A stretch of 64,000 nucleotides of DNA, taken from contig KE159799.1 of the NCBI GenBank assembly GCA_000403495.2, positions 1,103,940 through 1,167,939 on the forward strand, in the 5' to 3' direction. Shown one piece after another: positions 35,484 through 44,274 of this stretch. The position numbers were made by a program, and so were the translations under genes. The notes below the pieces were generated by a model that was not told the origin of the DNA, did not search any database, and saw only the letters and a list, made by a program, of their open reading frames with translations. How positions within the stretch are numbered: the stretch's first letter is position 1; each line of letters starts with the position of its first letter. The DNA is from Lachnospiraceae bacterium 10-1. Lineage in GTDB: Bacteria > Bacillota > Clostridia > Lachnospirales > Lachnospiraceae.

Positions 35484-36260
35484 CTATATCAATCCCTTTT
35501 CCAAACAATAATAATAAATCCCATCATCGGCGGCATGCCCGCACACATCATCTGCCACAGCTTTTAACTGCTCCGAGCCATTTCCCATCGCCACACCTGT
35601 TCCGACACTTTGCAGCATCTCAATATCATTATTACCATCGCCAAATGCAATTGCCTCTGATTTATCCAGATGGTAATATTCAAGCACCTTTTCTATGGCT
35701 TTTCCTTTTCCGCCGTCAGCCGGAATGATATCTACCGCTCTATCCCACCAGGCAGTGATTTTTGCCTGCCTGATTCCTTTCATCATAGCTATGTACTCTG
35801 ACTCGCAGCACCCCATCATGACCTGATAAATTTCTTCCTGAAGCAGCATATCAAAGTCATCCGCAATTTCTACTGTAAGACCTGCGTATCCGTAATAATC
35901 TGCCAAGTCCTGATCAGTTCCGTTTGCCGCTATCCGGTCTTTTGTTGCAATTGAAACCGGTCTGCCTATTTTAGCTGCATTTTTAATAAGCTGCTTCACA
36001 TCCTGTACCGGAATGGGATTACTGAAAATCACCTTTTCAGAGTTGAAACAATAGGAACCATTAAAAGTCAAAAATACATCAAAGTCAGTTCCCTGAAACC
36101 GGGGCAGAGTAAGCGGTGCTCTGCCGGTTGCAAGACAGATCAGTCCCCCCTTTTGCTTCAAACGTGCCAGGGTTTCCAATATCTTTTCAGAAATTATCTT
36201 CTTATTTATATCTATCAAGGTGCCGTCAATATCAAAAAATGCAATTTTAATATCTTTCAT
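35484..36260 (-). CDS. HAD-superfamily hydrolase, Cof type
   Basis: Phosphatase of 258 residues. Motif I is FFDIDGTLIDI at the N-terminus, motif II FLTFNGSYCF, motif III Lys in GGKGKAIEKVL and motif IV AFGDGNNDIEMLQSVGTGVAMGNG. The C2B cap between them is typical of the Cof/YbjI group that dephosphorylates sugar phosphates, FMN or pyridoxal phosphate. The ATG at 36260 has GGAGAGG upstream; the frame opening at 36296 is not supported. It begins the three-gene operon that continues with the ParB/BMP fusion. Confidence 0.92.
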   Translation of the reverse strand: MKDIKIAFFDIDGTLIDINKKIISEKILETLARLKQKGGLICLATGRAPLTLPRFQGTDFDVFLTFNGSYCFNSEKVIFSNPIPVQDVKQLIKNAAKIGRPVSIATKDRIAANGTDQDLADYYGYAGLTVEIADDFDMLLQEEIYQVMMGCCESEYIAMMKGIRQAKITAWWDRAVDIIPADGGKGKAIEKVLEYYHLDKSEAIAFGDGNNDIEMLQSVGTGVAMGNGSEQLKAVADDVCGHAADDGIYYYCLEKGLI

Positions 36261-36384
36261 TCTTTTTCCTCTCCTGGTCTGACCAGAATTCGGCAATTAT
36301 CCGTAATTCATTATAGTAATATCATTTTATGAAGTCAATTCATTCCTGATTTTTATCATATATATTGACAATCCCTACGTCCAC

Positions 36385-36410
36385 ATTATAGCCCCCAGGA
36401 TGGCTATAAT
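36385..36410. promoter_or_regulatory. Nine-base inverted repeat
   Basis: ATTATAGCC and GGCTATAAT are perfect inverted copies around an eight-base spacer. A TTGACA at 36365-36370 lies upstream without a well-placed -10. It may be an operator for the divergent HAD operon or the stem of a small transcript that ends in the following T-rich stretch. Confidence 0.35.
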
Positions 36411-36527
36411 CCACTCCTTGTTTTTGTGTTTTTCACATTTTTTAGTAATATTATTTTACCATATCCCAAAAGGGCTTTCAATATACCCTTTTCCTGACAA
36501 TGTAATTGGCAGGCTGGTGACTCAGAT

Positions 36528-36593
36528 GATGCAACTTTGATACAAAAATGATGGAACTATGATGCTACTTTGATGAAATTATGATGCACCGGC
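36528..36593 (+). repeat. Six tandem 11-bp degenerate repeats (phased regulator site)
   Basis: GAT recurs every 11 bases at 36528, 36539, 36550, 36561, 36572 and 36583. Units are GATGCAACTTT, GATACAAAAAT, GATGGAACTAT, GATGCTACTTT, GATGAAATTAT and GATGCACCGGC. One repeat per helical turn matches how OmpR/PhoB-type regulators bind in tandem. The array ends 16 bases before a TATAGT -10 that lacks a -35, as in activator-dependent promoters. Confidence 0.55.
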
Positions 36594-36652
36594 ATTGTAA
36601 ATTATAGATATAGTAAACCACATACCAAATGAAAAATGGAGGCAATAATCAA

Positions 36653-38680
36653 ATGAATAAGAAAAAAATAAGCCTGTTTTTTTTAACTGTGCTTCTTCTA
36701 TTGACTACTCCGGTTCTACCTGTACATGCTGAAGAAGGAAGTGAAAATGAAGATGTAACTATGGCGCCTTACTTTCTGGTGGTAAGCGAAGACACTACTG
36801 TTGACTGCTTTCCCCTAAAGGAAACAGATGTGACCACCAACATCACCGGCACCATTGCCGAAACCTATGTCACCCAAACCTACATAAATGAAGGGGATTC
36901 TCCTATTAGTGCAAGTTATCTTTTTCCTGCATCCACTAAGGTTTCAGTACATGGTATGACCATGCAGGTGGGAAGCAATATTGTTACTGCACAGATTAAG
37001 GAAAAGGAAGAGGCAAAGCAGGAATTTGAAGAAGCAAAAAGTGAAGGAAAAAGCGCTTCTTTACTGGAGCAGAAAAGAGCCAACGTATTTAATATGGATG
37101 TGGCAAATATTATGCCCGGCGATACTGTGATTATCAAGCTGCATTATACAGAACTGATAAGTCCCGAAGAGGGCACCTATCAATTTGTATTTCCCACTGT
37201 TGTCGGCCCCCGTTATTCCGATCCTGATGAGCAAACCGATAAAGACGCCAACGGATGGGTGGAAACCCCTTATATGGAAAGCGGCAGCACCATCACCGGC
37301 AAATACAACATTACAGTCAATCTTTCCACCGGCGTGCCAATTACCAACTTAAGCAGTAAATCTCATGACATTAACATTGCATGGAATAACAACTCCTCTG
37401 CAAAGATTACCTTGTCCAACCCTGCTGATTACGCCGGAAATCGTGATTTTATTCTGGACTATAAGCTGACTGGAAATCAGGTGGAAAGCGGCCTGGTTCT
37501 GGCAGAAGGAGAAAGCGAAAACTTCTTTATGCTGACCATACAGCCGCCGGAACGTTTCACCCCCGAAGACATTCCTCCCAGAGAATATATTTTTGTACTG
37601 GATGTATCCGGCTCCATGAATGGTTATCCTATGGACACTGCCAAAGTACTGATCAAAGATCTGGTTTCCAGTTTAAAAGAAACGGACAAGTTTAATTTAA
37701 TTCTGTTCTCCGGCTCCTCGGAACAGCTTTCACCAAAGTCTTTAACTGCCACCAGAGAAAATATTAAAGAAGCCATTGACCTGATTGATGAGCAGGAAGG
37801 GTATGGAGGCACCTCTCTTTCTCCTGCCCTGGAAAGCGCCATAAATATTCCTGCTGATAAAAATACTGCCCGTAGTATTGTTGTAATCACAGACGGTTAC
37901 ATTTCCGGAGAGCAAAACGCATTTGACCTAATAAGTCAAAATCTTGGCACCACCAGCTTTTTCTCCTTCGGAATCGGCTCCTCCGTAAACCGCTATCTGG
38001 TGGATGGCATTGCATATGCAGGCACCGGAGAATCCTTTGTGGTAACTGACGCTGAAGATGCCTCTAAAACCGCTGAACGCTTCCGTACTTACATACAATC
38101 GCCCATTTTAACAGATATCAATGTGACCTACGAAGGGTTTGACGTTTACGACGTAGAACCTGCTGCCCTGCCTACATTGTTTGCCCAAAAACCCATTGTC
38201 CTGTTTGGTAAATATAAAGGTGACGCAGAAGGCACAATTACAGTTTCCGGCAAGACAGGTAATAAGGACTATTCGCAGAAAATTGCAGTTTCCGATATAA
38301 AAACCCTCACTGACAATGATGCCGTAAGCTACCTGTGGGCACGCACAAGAGTAGAACGCCTTATGGATTATGGATACAGTAAGGATAACCCCGAAGTAAA
38401 GGATGAAGTAACTCAGCTTGGCCTTGACTACAGCATGATGACGCCCTACACCTCATTTATTGCAGTGATTGACACCATCAGAAATCCGGAAGGAAAAAGC
38501 GCCGACGTTGACCAGCCCAATCCTCTTCCTCTGGGTGTATCCAACCTTGCAGTGGGAGGCGGTTACCGGGCCTACTCAGAACCGGCAGAAATCATACTGC
38601 TTCTATCCATGATATGTATTTTATTGGCCAGTATGATCTATCACTATAGAAAGAAACGGATAAAGAAGTGTATTTCTTAA
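36653..38680 (+). CDS. Secreted VIT and von Willebrand A domain protein with exosortase-type C-terminal tail
   Basis: Surface protein of 675 residues. A signal peptide (KKKISLFFLTVLLLLTTPVLPVHAEE) is followed by a VIT domain (about 35-190, with FPASTKVSVHGM and NIMPGDTVIIKLHYTEL) and a vWA domain (about 305-480) with an intact MIDAS motif DVSGSMNG. The C-terminus has the pattern of sorting signals: YSEPAEI, a hydrophobic helix, then YHYRKKRIKK. ATG 36653 has GGAGG ten bases upstream; an ATG at 36629 lacks one. The exosortase gene follows 76 bases later, so this protein is its likely single substrate. The adhesive ligand is unknown. Confidence 0.88.
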   Translation: MNKKKISLFFLTVLLLLTTPVLPVHAEEGSENEDVTMAPYFLVVSEDTTVDCFPLKETDVTTNITGTIAETYVTQTYINEGDSPISASYLFPASTKVSVHGMTMQVGSNIVTAQIKEKEEAKQEFEEAKSEGKSASLLEQKRANVFNMDVANIMPGDTVIIKLHYTELISPEEGTYQFVFPTVVGPRYSDPDEQTDKDANGWVETPYMESGSTITGKYNITVNLSTGVPITNLSSKSHDINIAWNNNSSAKITLSNPADYAGNRDFILDYKLTGNQVESGLVLAEGESENFFMLTIQPPERFTPEDIPPREYIFVLDVSGSMNGYPMDTAKVLIKDLVSSLKETDKFNLILFSGSSEQLSPKSLTATRENIKEAIDLIDEQEGYGGTSLSPALESAINIPADKNTARSIVVITDGYISGEQNAFDLISQNLGTTSFFSFGIGSSVNRYLVDGIAYAGTGESFVVTDAEDASKTAERFRTYIQSPILTDINVTYEGFDVYDVEPAALPTLFAQKPIVLFGKYKGDAEGTITVSGKTGNKDYSQKIAVSDIKTLTDNDAVSYLWARTRVERLMDYGYSKDNPEVKDEVTQLGLDYSMMTPYTSFIAVIDTIRNPEGKSADVDQPNPLPLGVSNLAVGGGYRAYSEPAEIILLLSMICILLASMIYHYRKKRIKKCIS

Positions 38681-38756
38681 CAAAAAATTTATTTCTGTCA
38701 GTAAAAAACACTAATATCATCTAAAGAATAAAAGCCTTATACAGGAGAAAAATCAA

Positions 38757-39545
38757 ATGCCGCAGACATCCTTACAAACAAACCGTCAGAAACTTCATAC
38801 CTTCATAAAAAGCAACTGGGTTTTCTATCTTACAGGTTTTCTCCTTCTTTTGGGAATGAAGTACTTTTACAGCAGGACAAATGTCAACAGTCTTACCTGG
38901 CTTCTTGCACCCACCGCATGGTGGGTGCAGGCCTTAAGCGACATTCCCTTTCATTTTGTTCCCTATGAGGGATACGTTAATCACACATACCAGTTTGTGA
39001 TCGCCCGCTCCTGCTCCGGTATGCAATTTATGATCATAACCATTGCCACCCTGCTTTTCCCTTTTGTCCCACAAATGGATACAGAACGAAAGAAAATCCG
39101 GTGGACAATTTCCATTCTTCCGGCTTCCTATATGTTGACCATATTAGTTAATATTATCAGAATTCTTCTTTCCATTTATCTTCCGGTCATTATGCAAAAA
39201 AGCCTCTCTGGCAGTTTTTTAACTCCCGCAAGGCTTCATACACTGATTGGAACATTTGTATACTTTACTTCTTTGTTTCTTATTTACCACCTGGCAGGAC
39301 TGCTCAGCCGCCAGTCCTTCCTCAAAATTCTGCCGCCGGTGTTTTTTTATCTTGCCCTGGTGCTTGGTGTTCCCCTTTTAAACAGGAGCTGGCAAAATAG
39401 CGAAAAACAGTTTGCAGAATATGCTTTACTGGTAGTCTGCGTATGTCTGATCGTGATTTTCTTATATCGGATCTGGAATCTGCTGTCTAAAACTGCCTCC
39501 GGATTTTTCAGGCGTTTTTACCACTTCCGGGTACGATCCAGATAA
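38757..39545 (+). CDS. Exosortase (probably XrtK-like)
   Basis: Integral membrane transpeptidase-like enzyme of 262 residues with about seven to eight helices. The Cys-Arg-His triad of the exosortase/archaeosortase family is visible: ARSCSGMQF (Cys86), VNIIRILLSIY (Arg135) and RLHTLIGTF (His161). AGGAG precedes the start. The family cuts C-terminal tripartite signals and moves the protein to another anchor. The adjacent VIT-vWA protein ends in such a signal. I recall exosortase K being paired with MSEP-CTERM proteins; the SEP in this substrate resembles that, but the subtype needs an HMM check. Confidence 0.85.
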   Translation: MPQTSLQTNRQKLHTFIKSNWVFYLTGFLLLLGMKYFYSRTNVNSLTWLLAPTAWWVQALSDIPFHFVPYEGYVNHTYQFVIARSCSGMQFMIITIATLLFPFVPQMDTERKKIRWTISILPASYMLTILVNIIRILLSIYLPVIMQKSLSGSFLTPARLHTLIGTFVYFTSLFLIYHLAGLLSRQSFLKILPPVFFYLALVLGVPLLNRSWQNSEKQFAEYALLVVCVCLIVIFLYRIWNLLSKTASGFFRRFYHFRVRSR

Positions 39546-40405
39546 TAAAGTCCCCAGTTGCATTCTGACTTATTGGGATTGCTGCCCTTCCAGGGTTCGT
39601 CAAAAGCTTCAAAAATAAACCCGATAATCTGGTCTTTCTCCAGCCATTCATTTAGTTCCGTAATGTACCGTTTCTGGTTTTCCACACAGGCCTGCCCCGG
39701 AACCATAGCGCTGTTTGTCTTCGTGGTCCAGCCTACCTCCGTAAACAATACCTGTTTATCTGGAAACAAAGCCTTCACTTCCTCATAATGTTTTTTGTTC
39801 ATGGCTACTGCTACATCCACCGTTTCCTTATAATGCAGCGGATAACTGTGAACACTGATAAAGTCCAGAAAATCACCAAGCTCTTTTAAATGAGGCCACT
39901 CAAAGATTCCTTCGCAGAAAGTAACCGGCTTATCCAAAGCCTCCTTAAAACGCCTGGCATGGGCAAGAAGTCTTTCAGGCTTTACCATACGTGAGCCCCA
40001 TATAGGCGTATTTTCGTTTCCCACAGATACGGCAGCAACGCATTCATCAAACTCTTTTACAAGCAAAATCAGGTTTTCCACCTCGTCGTCGTTTCTTTTT
40101 CTGTTCTTTTCCAGCTCCTCTTTAGAATACTCCTGCTTTACAAAAGGACAGTCCGGATTATTTACCTCCGGTTCAGAATCAATACCAATCATACATTTTA
40201 AAGGCAGCTTCTTTTCCCGAATAATCTCCAGCGCTCTTCTTGCATGAAGATTAGGATCATACATCCTGATGTACTGATAGCCTTCCTTTACCAGAATATC
40301 AAGATCTTCCTCAATCTGTTCCCTGGAAGGAACCTCTGTTTTGGGACTCTGCCCCTGCCTGTAGCCGGAATAGCAGATTGCTTTTCCATAGTTAAGAATA
40401 TCCAT
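39518..40405 (-). CDS. GH17-like beta-glucan hydrolase or transferase
   Basis: TIM-barrel protein of 295 residues without signal peptide. It has the clan GH-A style acid/base Glu in VAAVSVGNENTP and nucleophile Glu in VLFTEVGWTT, and YIRMYDPNLHA near the N-terminus, as in family 17 enzymes acting on beta-1,3-glucans. GGAGG precedes the ATG by seven bases. The 3' end overlaps the convergent exosortase gene by 28 bases. Its cytosolic location suggests action on an imported oligosaccharide or on an intracellular glycan; the substrate is not known. Confidence 0.75.
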   Translation of the reverse strand: MDILNYGKAICYSGYRQGQSPKTEVPSREQIEEDLDILVKEGYQYIRMYDPNLHARRALEIIREKKLPLKCMIGIDSEPEVNNPDCPFVKQEYSKEELEKNRKRNDDEVENLILLVKEFDECVAAVSVGNENTPIWGSRMVKPERLLAHARRFKEALDKPVTFCEGIFEWPHLKELGDFLDFISVHSYPLHYKETVDVAVAMNKKHYEEVKALFPDKQVLFTEVGWTTKTNSAMVPGQACVENQKRYITELNEWLEKDQIIGFIFEAFDEPWKGSNPNKSECNWGLYYLDRTRKW

Positions 40406-40502
40406 TTTACACCTCCGCTGATAAATCTGTAAATCTATTATTTACTATAGCAGAACCCTGCCGCTTATTCAGTATTTTATTTATAGAAAGTGTGTCATAA
40501 TT

Positions 40503-42218
40503 TTATCCTTCCTTCCGGATCTGAAATACTTCTGCCTTTTCCTCTAATTTATAAGCCACCTGGGAAAGGCCGTCTATCTTCTGCGTCATTCCCTGAAGAA
40601 GTGCTGTCACCTCATCAATAGATGCAGACGTTTCTTCAATGCTTGCGGCATTCTGCTGGGCCAGTACCGCCACATTCTGTACCTCACGGGTAGCGCTGTT
40701 TCTTGAGTCATTTAAGGAATTAATTTCTTCTATAATCTTATCTATTCCTTTTAATGATTTGTCGATCCCCTTCTCTACCGTATCAAATACCTGATTGGTT
40801 TCTGTCAGCTTATCTGCCTGAACCTGTATAATTCCCTGTACTTCTTCCATTGTATTTACCGACTCATCAGAATTATTTTTAAGCTGTGTAAGCACTTCCC
40901 GAATTTCTACTGCCGAGGAATTGCACTCTTCAGCCAGCTTTCTGATTTGTTCCGCCACCACTGCAAATCCTCTGCCCATTTCACCAGCACGTGCCGCTTC
41001 AATGCTTGCATTTAAAGACAGCATGTTCGTTTGAGATGCAATTGATGTAATCACCGCTGTCATTTCACTGATCTTTTCTACGGAAACGTGAGTTTCATTG
41101 GTCTGATGGTGCACATTATCCACTGCAGTTTTCACCTGATTCATACTTGCATTCAATTCTGCCAAAGTATCTTTCGCACTTTCGGAAGCCTTTGCCATTA
41201 TTAATGAAGTATCGGAAAATTCCTGCATCCTTTCATTGGTTTCATCAATAATCCGGCCAATTATGTTAACACTACTTTCTGCTTCCACCGCACCTTGTGC
41301 CTGAGTTGATGTAGCTGCCGCCACTTCTTCTGCCGCTGCATTGATTTGTTCCGCAGACTCAAATACCTTATGTGCATTTTTGTTGCATACAATAACAGTC
41401 TCTTCAAGCGCATGAGACTGTAATTGGATTTCAGTGACAACAGATGTAAGATTATCGTCTAACCCCTTTACTCCCCTGCACATGTCTCCAATTTCATCCT
41501 TACGTTCCATCAATTTTTTCGGCACTTTGATCCCTAACTGCCCCTTACTCATCTGGTCAACACACAAAATGGCTTTTTTAATGGCCAAAGCAATGCTGTT
41601 TGCGCTGAGGATTGACGTTATGCTTACTATAAAAAGCACTGCAAGTATAATCAGCAGCATATTCACCAATACATTCTGAATCACTGCCTCAATATTGGCA
41701 TATTCCTTCCCTATAAACACCATTCCCACAGGCGTCTGTGTACCTGTCTGATAAAGAGGTACATAATAACACATGTAGCGCTTTCCAAAAATTTCCGTGT
41801 TACTGCTTTGATAATCCTGACTCTTATCTAATACCAGACTGCTGATATCTGCCGATGCCTTTGTGCCGATCTGGCGGTTTCCACCGGCATCCTTCAATGT
41901 GGTAAGAATTCGCTCATCTCCATAAAACACCGTAACCTCAAAACCGGTTTCTTCCTTAATAGAATCCACCAGTTCTGTAGCCGCGGAAATATTTATGCCT
42001 TCTCCTTTCCACATTTGTCCGGTTTCATCCAGATAATATTCTCCTTCTCCCCTAGAATCAAATAACGCTCTTACCGTCCGAATGGTTGACTGCATTCCGT
42101 CAAATAATTGATCTTCCATTCCCTGTCTGATCTGTGCAGATGCAACTAAATAAGTAAGCACCCCCAAACCGATCACCGGCAGTAATGCCATGATCATCAA
42201 TCTTGTACGTAACCTCAT
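40503..42218 (-). CDS. Methyl-accepting chemotaxis protein, single-Cache sensor
   Basis: Chemoreceptor of 571 residues. Two membrane helices (about 8-28 and 185-205) flank a periplasm-side single Cache domain (about 30-185, [29 protein letters not shown]). A HAMP segment and a cytoplasmic signalling coiled coil follow, with the hairpin tip [20 protein letters not shown]. The ATG at 42218 has AGGGGAG upstream; the frame opening at 42329 lies before any ribosome site and before the membrane helix. No che genes are nearby, so it feeds a pathway encoded elsewhere. Confidence 0.92.
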   Translation of the reverse strand: MRLRTRLMIMALLPVIGLGVLTYLVASAQIRQGMEDQLFDGMQSTIRTVRALFDSRGEGEYYLDETGQMWKGEGINISAATELVDSIKEETGFEVTVFYGDERILTTLKDAGGNRQIGTKASADISSLVLDKSQDYQSSNTEIFGKRYMCYYVPLYQTGTQTPVGMVFIGKEYANIEAVIQNVLVNMLLIILAVLFIVSITSILSANSIALAIKKAILCVDQMSKGQLGIKVPKKLMERKDEIGDMCRGVKGLDDNLTSVVTEIQLQSHALEETVIVCNKNAHKVFESAEQINAAAEEVAAATSTQAQGAVEAESSVNIIGRIIDETNERMQEFSDTSLIMAKASESAKDTLAELNASMNQVKTAVDNVHHQTNETHVSVEKISEMTAVITSIASQTNMLSLNASIEAARAGEMGRGFAVVAEQIRKLAEECNSSAVEIREVLTQLKNNSDESVNTMEEVQGIIQVQADKLTETNQVFDTVEKGIDKSLKGIDKIIEEINSLNDSRNSATREVQNVAVLAQQNAASIEETSASIDEVTALLQGMTQKIDGLSQVAYKLEEKAEVFQIRKEG

Positions 42219-42329
42219 CTTACTCCCCTGCCTTTCCTCATAAGCATTTTGCACTAAAAATTTATAATTTACCGAATTTATTAGTACCATTTTACCATAT
42301 TTTTTATTATTTTCCAAGTAGTAAAACAA

Positions 42330-43238
42330 CTATAAAACACTTTCTCTGAACCTTTTTATCTCCTCCAAATACTTTTGTCCCAATTTACTGATTGCTGTTC
42401 CCTTTCGATTTAGATAACCGATAGTCATTATTTCATCTGACTTTAGTTTCACTGCACAATAGTCAGAACCGTTTAATGATTCACAAATGATGCCGGAGCA
42501 GAGTGTGTATCCGTTAAGCCCCACCATCAGATTTAACAGGGTTGCCCTGTCATTTGCTTTAATCAACTGTTTATATGCATATGTGCTTAATACCTCCTCT
42601 GCGAAATAAAAGGAATTATTAGCTCCCTGCTCAAAGGAAAGGCAGGGGTATTCATCCAGCTCCTCAAGGCTTATTTCCTCTTTCTGTGCCAAAGGGTGCC
42701 CCTTCCACATATATACATAGATTCCACACCGTAATATTTCATGAAATTCTAACTTGGATTCCTGAAAAAGTTTGGTCAGCACTGCCCTGTTAAAATCATT
42801 TAAATAAAGAATTCCTATCTCACTTCTGAAATTTTTCACATCTTCGATCACCTCATAGGTTTTCGTTTCATGAACAGCAAATTCATATTCATCCATGCCA
42901 AACTGCTTTACCATTTCCACAAATGCCTTAACAGCAAAAGTATAGTGCTGCATGGAAACACTAAAACGCTTTTTACTGTTTTTCTTTTCAATATATCGGT
43001 CCTCCACCAGCCGGTACTGCTCTACCACCTGTCTCGCATAGCCCAGAAATTCTTCCCCCTGGGGTGTAACCTTTACTCCCCGATTGCTTCTAAGAAAAAG
43101 TGTAATCCCGATCTCCTCTTCCAGCTCCCTTACAGCCTGAGACAAACTAGGCTGCGCAATAAACAGTGTTCTGGCGGCCTCATTCATGGAATGTGTATCT
43201 GCAATTACAATCACATATTTCAACTGGGTTAAAGTCAT
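42330..43238 (-). CDS. LysR-family transcriptional regulator
   Basis: Regulator of 302 residues. The N-terminal helix-turn-helix is typical (MTLTQLKYVIVIADTHSMNEAARTL then AQPSLSQAVRELEEEIGITLF). The C-terminal co-inducer domain spans about residues 90-300. It is on the same strand and directly downstream of metQ, separated by a terminator. CysB- or MetR-like control of sulfur amino acid uptake is a reasonable guess from context only. Confidence 0.9.
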   Translation of the reverse strand: MTLTQLKYVIVIADTHSMNEAARTLFIAQPSLSQAVRELEEEIGITLFLRSNRGVKVTPQGEEFLGYARQVVEQYRLVEDRYIEKKNSKKRFSVSMQHYTFAVKAFVEMVKQFGMDEYEFAVHETKTYEVIEDVKNFRSEIGILYLNDFNRAVLTKLFQESKLEFHEILRCGIYVYMWKGHPLAQKEEISLEELDEYPCLSFEQGANNSFYFAEEVLSTYAYKQLIKANDRATLLNLMVGLNGYTLCSGIICESLNGSDYCAVKLKSDEIMTIGYLNRKGTAISKLGQKYLEEIKRFRESVL

Positions 43239-43264
43239 TGTTTATCATCCTGCCTTTCTGTTAT

Positions 43265-43297
43265 AAAAAACAGCCCTGGAACCACATTCCAAGGCTG
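43265..43297 (-). terminator. Terminator of metQ
   Basis: Minus strand: an 11-base stem CAGCCTTGGAA with TTCCAGGGCTG (one G-U pair) is followed by TTTTTT. A second small palindrome (GAAATCATT and AATGATTTC, 43301-43321) lies between it and the metQ stop. Confidence 0.85.
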
Positions 43298-43327
43298 CCT
43301 GAAATCATTATAAATGATTTCATTCCA

Positions 43328-44140
43328 TTATTCAAAAGGTATTACTGCTCCATCATAGGTATCGTTAATATATTTTCTGATATCGTCAGACTGAAGTACT
43401 TCTACCAGTGCTTTGATCTTATCGGTATTTTCATTTCCTTCTTTTACCGCAATTACATTCACATAAGTTTTGGCTGCTTCTGAATCGGAGCTTTCATATG
43501 CCAAAGCATCCTTTGCCACCGAATAACCTGCTTCAAGTGCGTAGTTTCCATTTAAAACCACCAGTGCCACTTCACCTGCCACTCTGGGTACCTGTGCCGC
43601 TTCTAACTCCACAATTTTAAGGTTGTAAGGATTTTCAGAAATATCATTTACAGTCGCTTCCAGCCCTACCCCTTCCTTTAAGGTAATCAACCCGTTATCC
43701 TGTAGTAATAAAAGCGCTCTTGCCTCATTGGTTGTGTCATTGGGAACTGCCACGCTGTCCCCTTCCGCCACATCACTTAAGCTGCTTTTAGTTCCCGGAT
43801 AAATTCCAAAAGGTTCATAGTGGATACCGCCTGCATTAAAAAGATGGGTTCCCTTTTCCTCATTAAAGCTGTTAAGGTAAGGAATATGCTGAAAATAGTT
43901 GGCATCAAAGTCCCCGCTCTCCACTACTTCATTGGGCTGCACATAATCATTATAAACAGTGACCTGCAAATCATATCCTTTATCTGCAAGAAGCGGCTTT
44001 GCCTGCTCCAAAATCTCTGCATGAGGTGTGGAAGATGCTGCCACCTTGATCACCTTATCATCTGCACCGCCTTTTCCGCACCCTGTAAGCGCCCCTGCAA
44101 CAAATGCTCCTGTTAATAAAACCGCTAAAAATTTTTTCAT
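43328..44140 (-). CDS. metQ: Methionine ABC transporter substrate-binding lipoprotein (MetQ/NlpA)
   Basis: Binding protein of 270 residues. The lipoprotein signal has ALTGCGKGG (Cys at about 21). The mature part is a NlpA lipoprotein fold: VIKVAASSTPHAEIL, YVQPNEVVESGDFDANYFQHIPYL, VAVPNDTTNEARALLLLQ and VALVVLNGNYALEAG. Family members bind L- or D-methionine. The ATG at 44140 has GGAGGAG upstream. The usual metN and metI genes are absent on both sides, so this is an orphan copy using a transporter encoded elsewhere or a specialised paralogue. Confidence 0.9.
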   Translation of the reverse strand: MKKFLAVLLTGAFVAGALTGCGKGGADDKVIKVAASSTPHAEILEQAKPLLADKGYDLQVTVYNDYVQPNEVVESGDFDANYFQHIPYLNSFNEEKGTHLFNAGGIHYEPFGIYPGTKSSLSDVAEGDSVAVPNDTTNEARALLLLQDNGLITLKEGVGLEATVNDISENPYNLKIVELEAAQVPRVAGEVALVVLNGNYALEAGYSVAKDALAYESSDSEAAKTYVNVIAVKEGNENTDKIKALVEVLQSDDIRKYINDTYDGAVIPFE

Positions 44141-44274
44141 AATTCCTCTCCTCCTGATATATGTCTTACTCTCCCTGCAATGCCAATCCAAATTCATGCC
44201 TGTAGAAAGGTTTTGACTTAATGAAGTGAGTATATCATTCCTTTTTCTCTTTGTACAATATTTAATTATTGTTA

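Larger units (their letters stand above)
36261..36652. other. Intergenic region upstream of the VIT-vWA gene
   Basis: 392 bases without a credible gene between the divergent HAD and VIT-vWA genes. It holds a nine-base inverted repeat (36385-36410), a T-rich stretch (36417-36470), an 11-bp phased repeat array (36528-36593) and a weak promoter (TATAGT at 36609-36614, no good -35). The VIT-vWA ribosome site GGAGG is at 36638-36642. Confidence 0.6.

Noticed and set aside
36528-36593. CRISPR array
   Set aside because: The units are 11 bases with no spacers and no cas genes; the Cas4-like domain at 62 kb is part of a DinG fusion.
44141-44274. SAM or T-box leader upstream of metQ
   Set aside because: The gap is only 134 bases and shows neither an S-box core nor a T-box sequence with a terminator.
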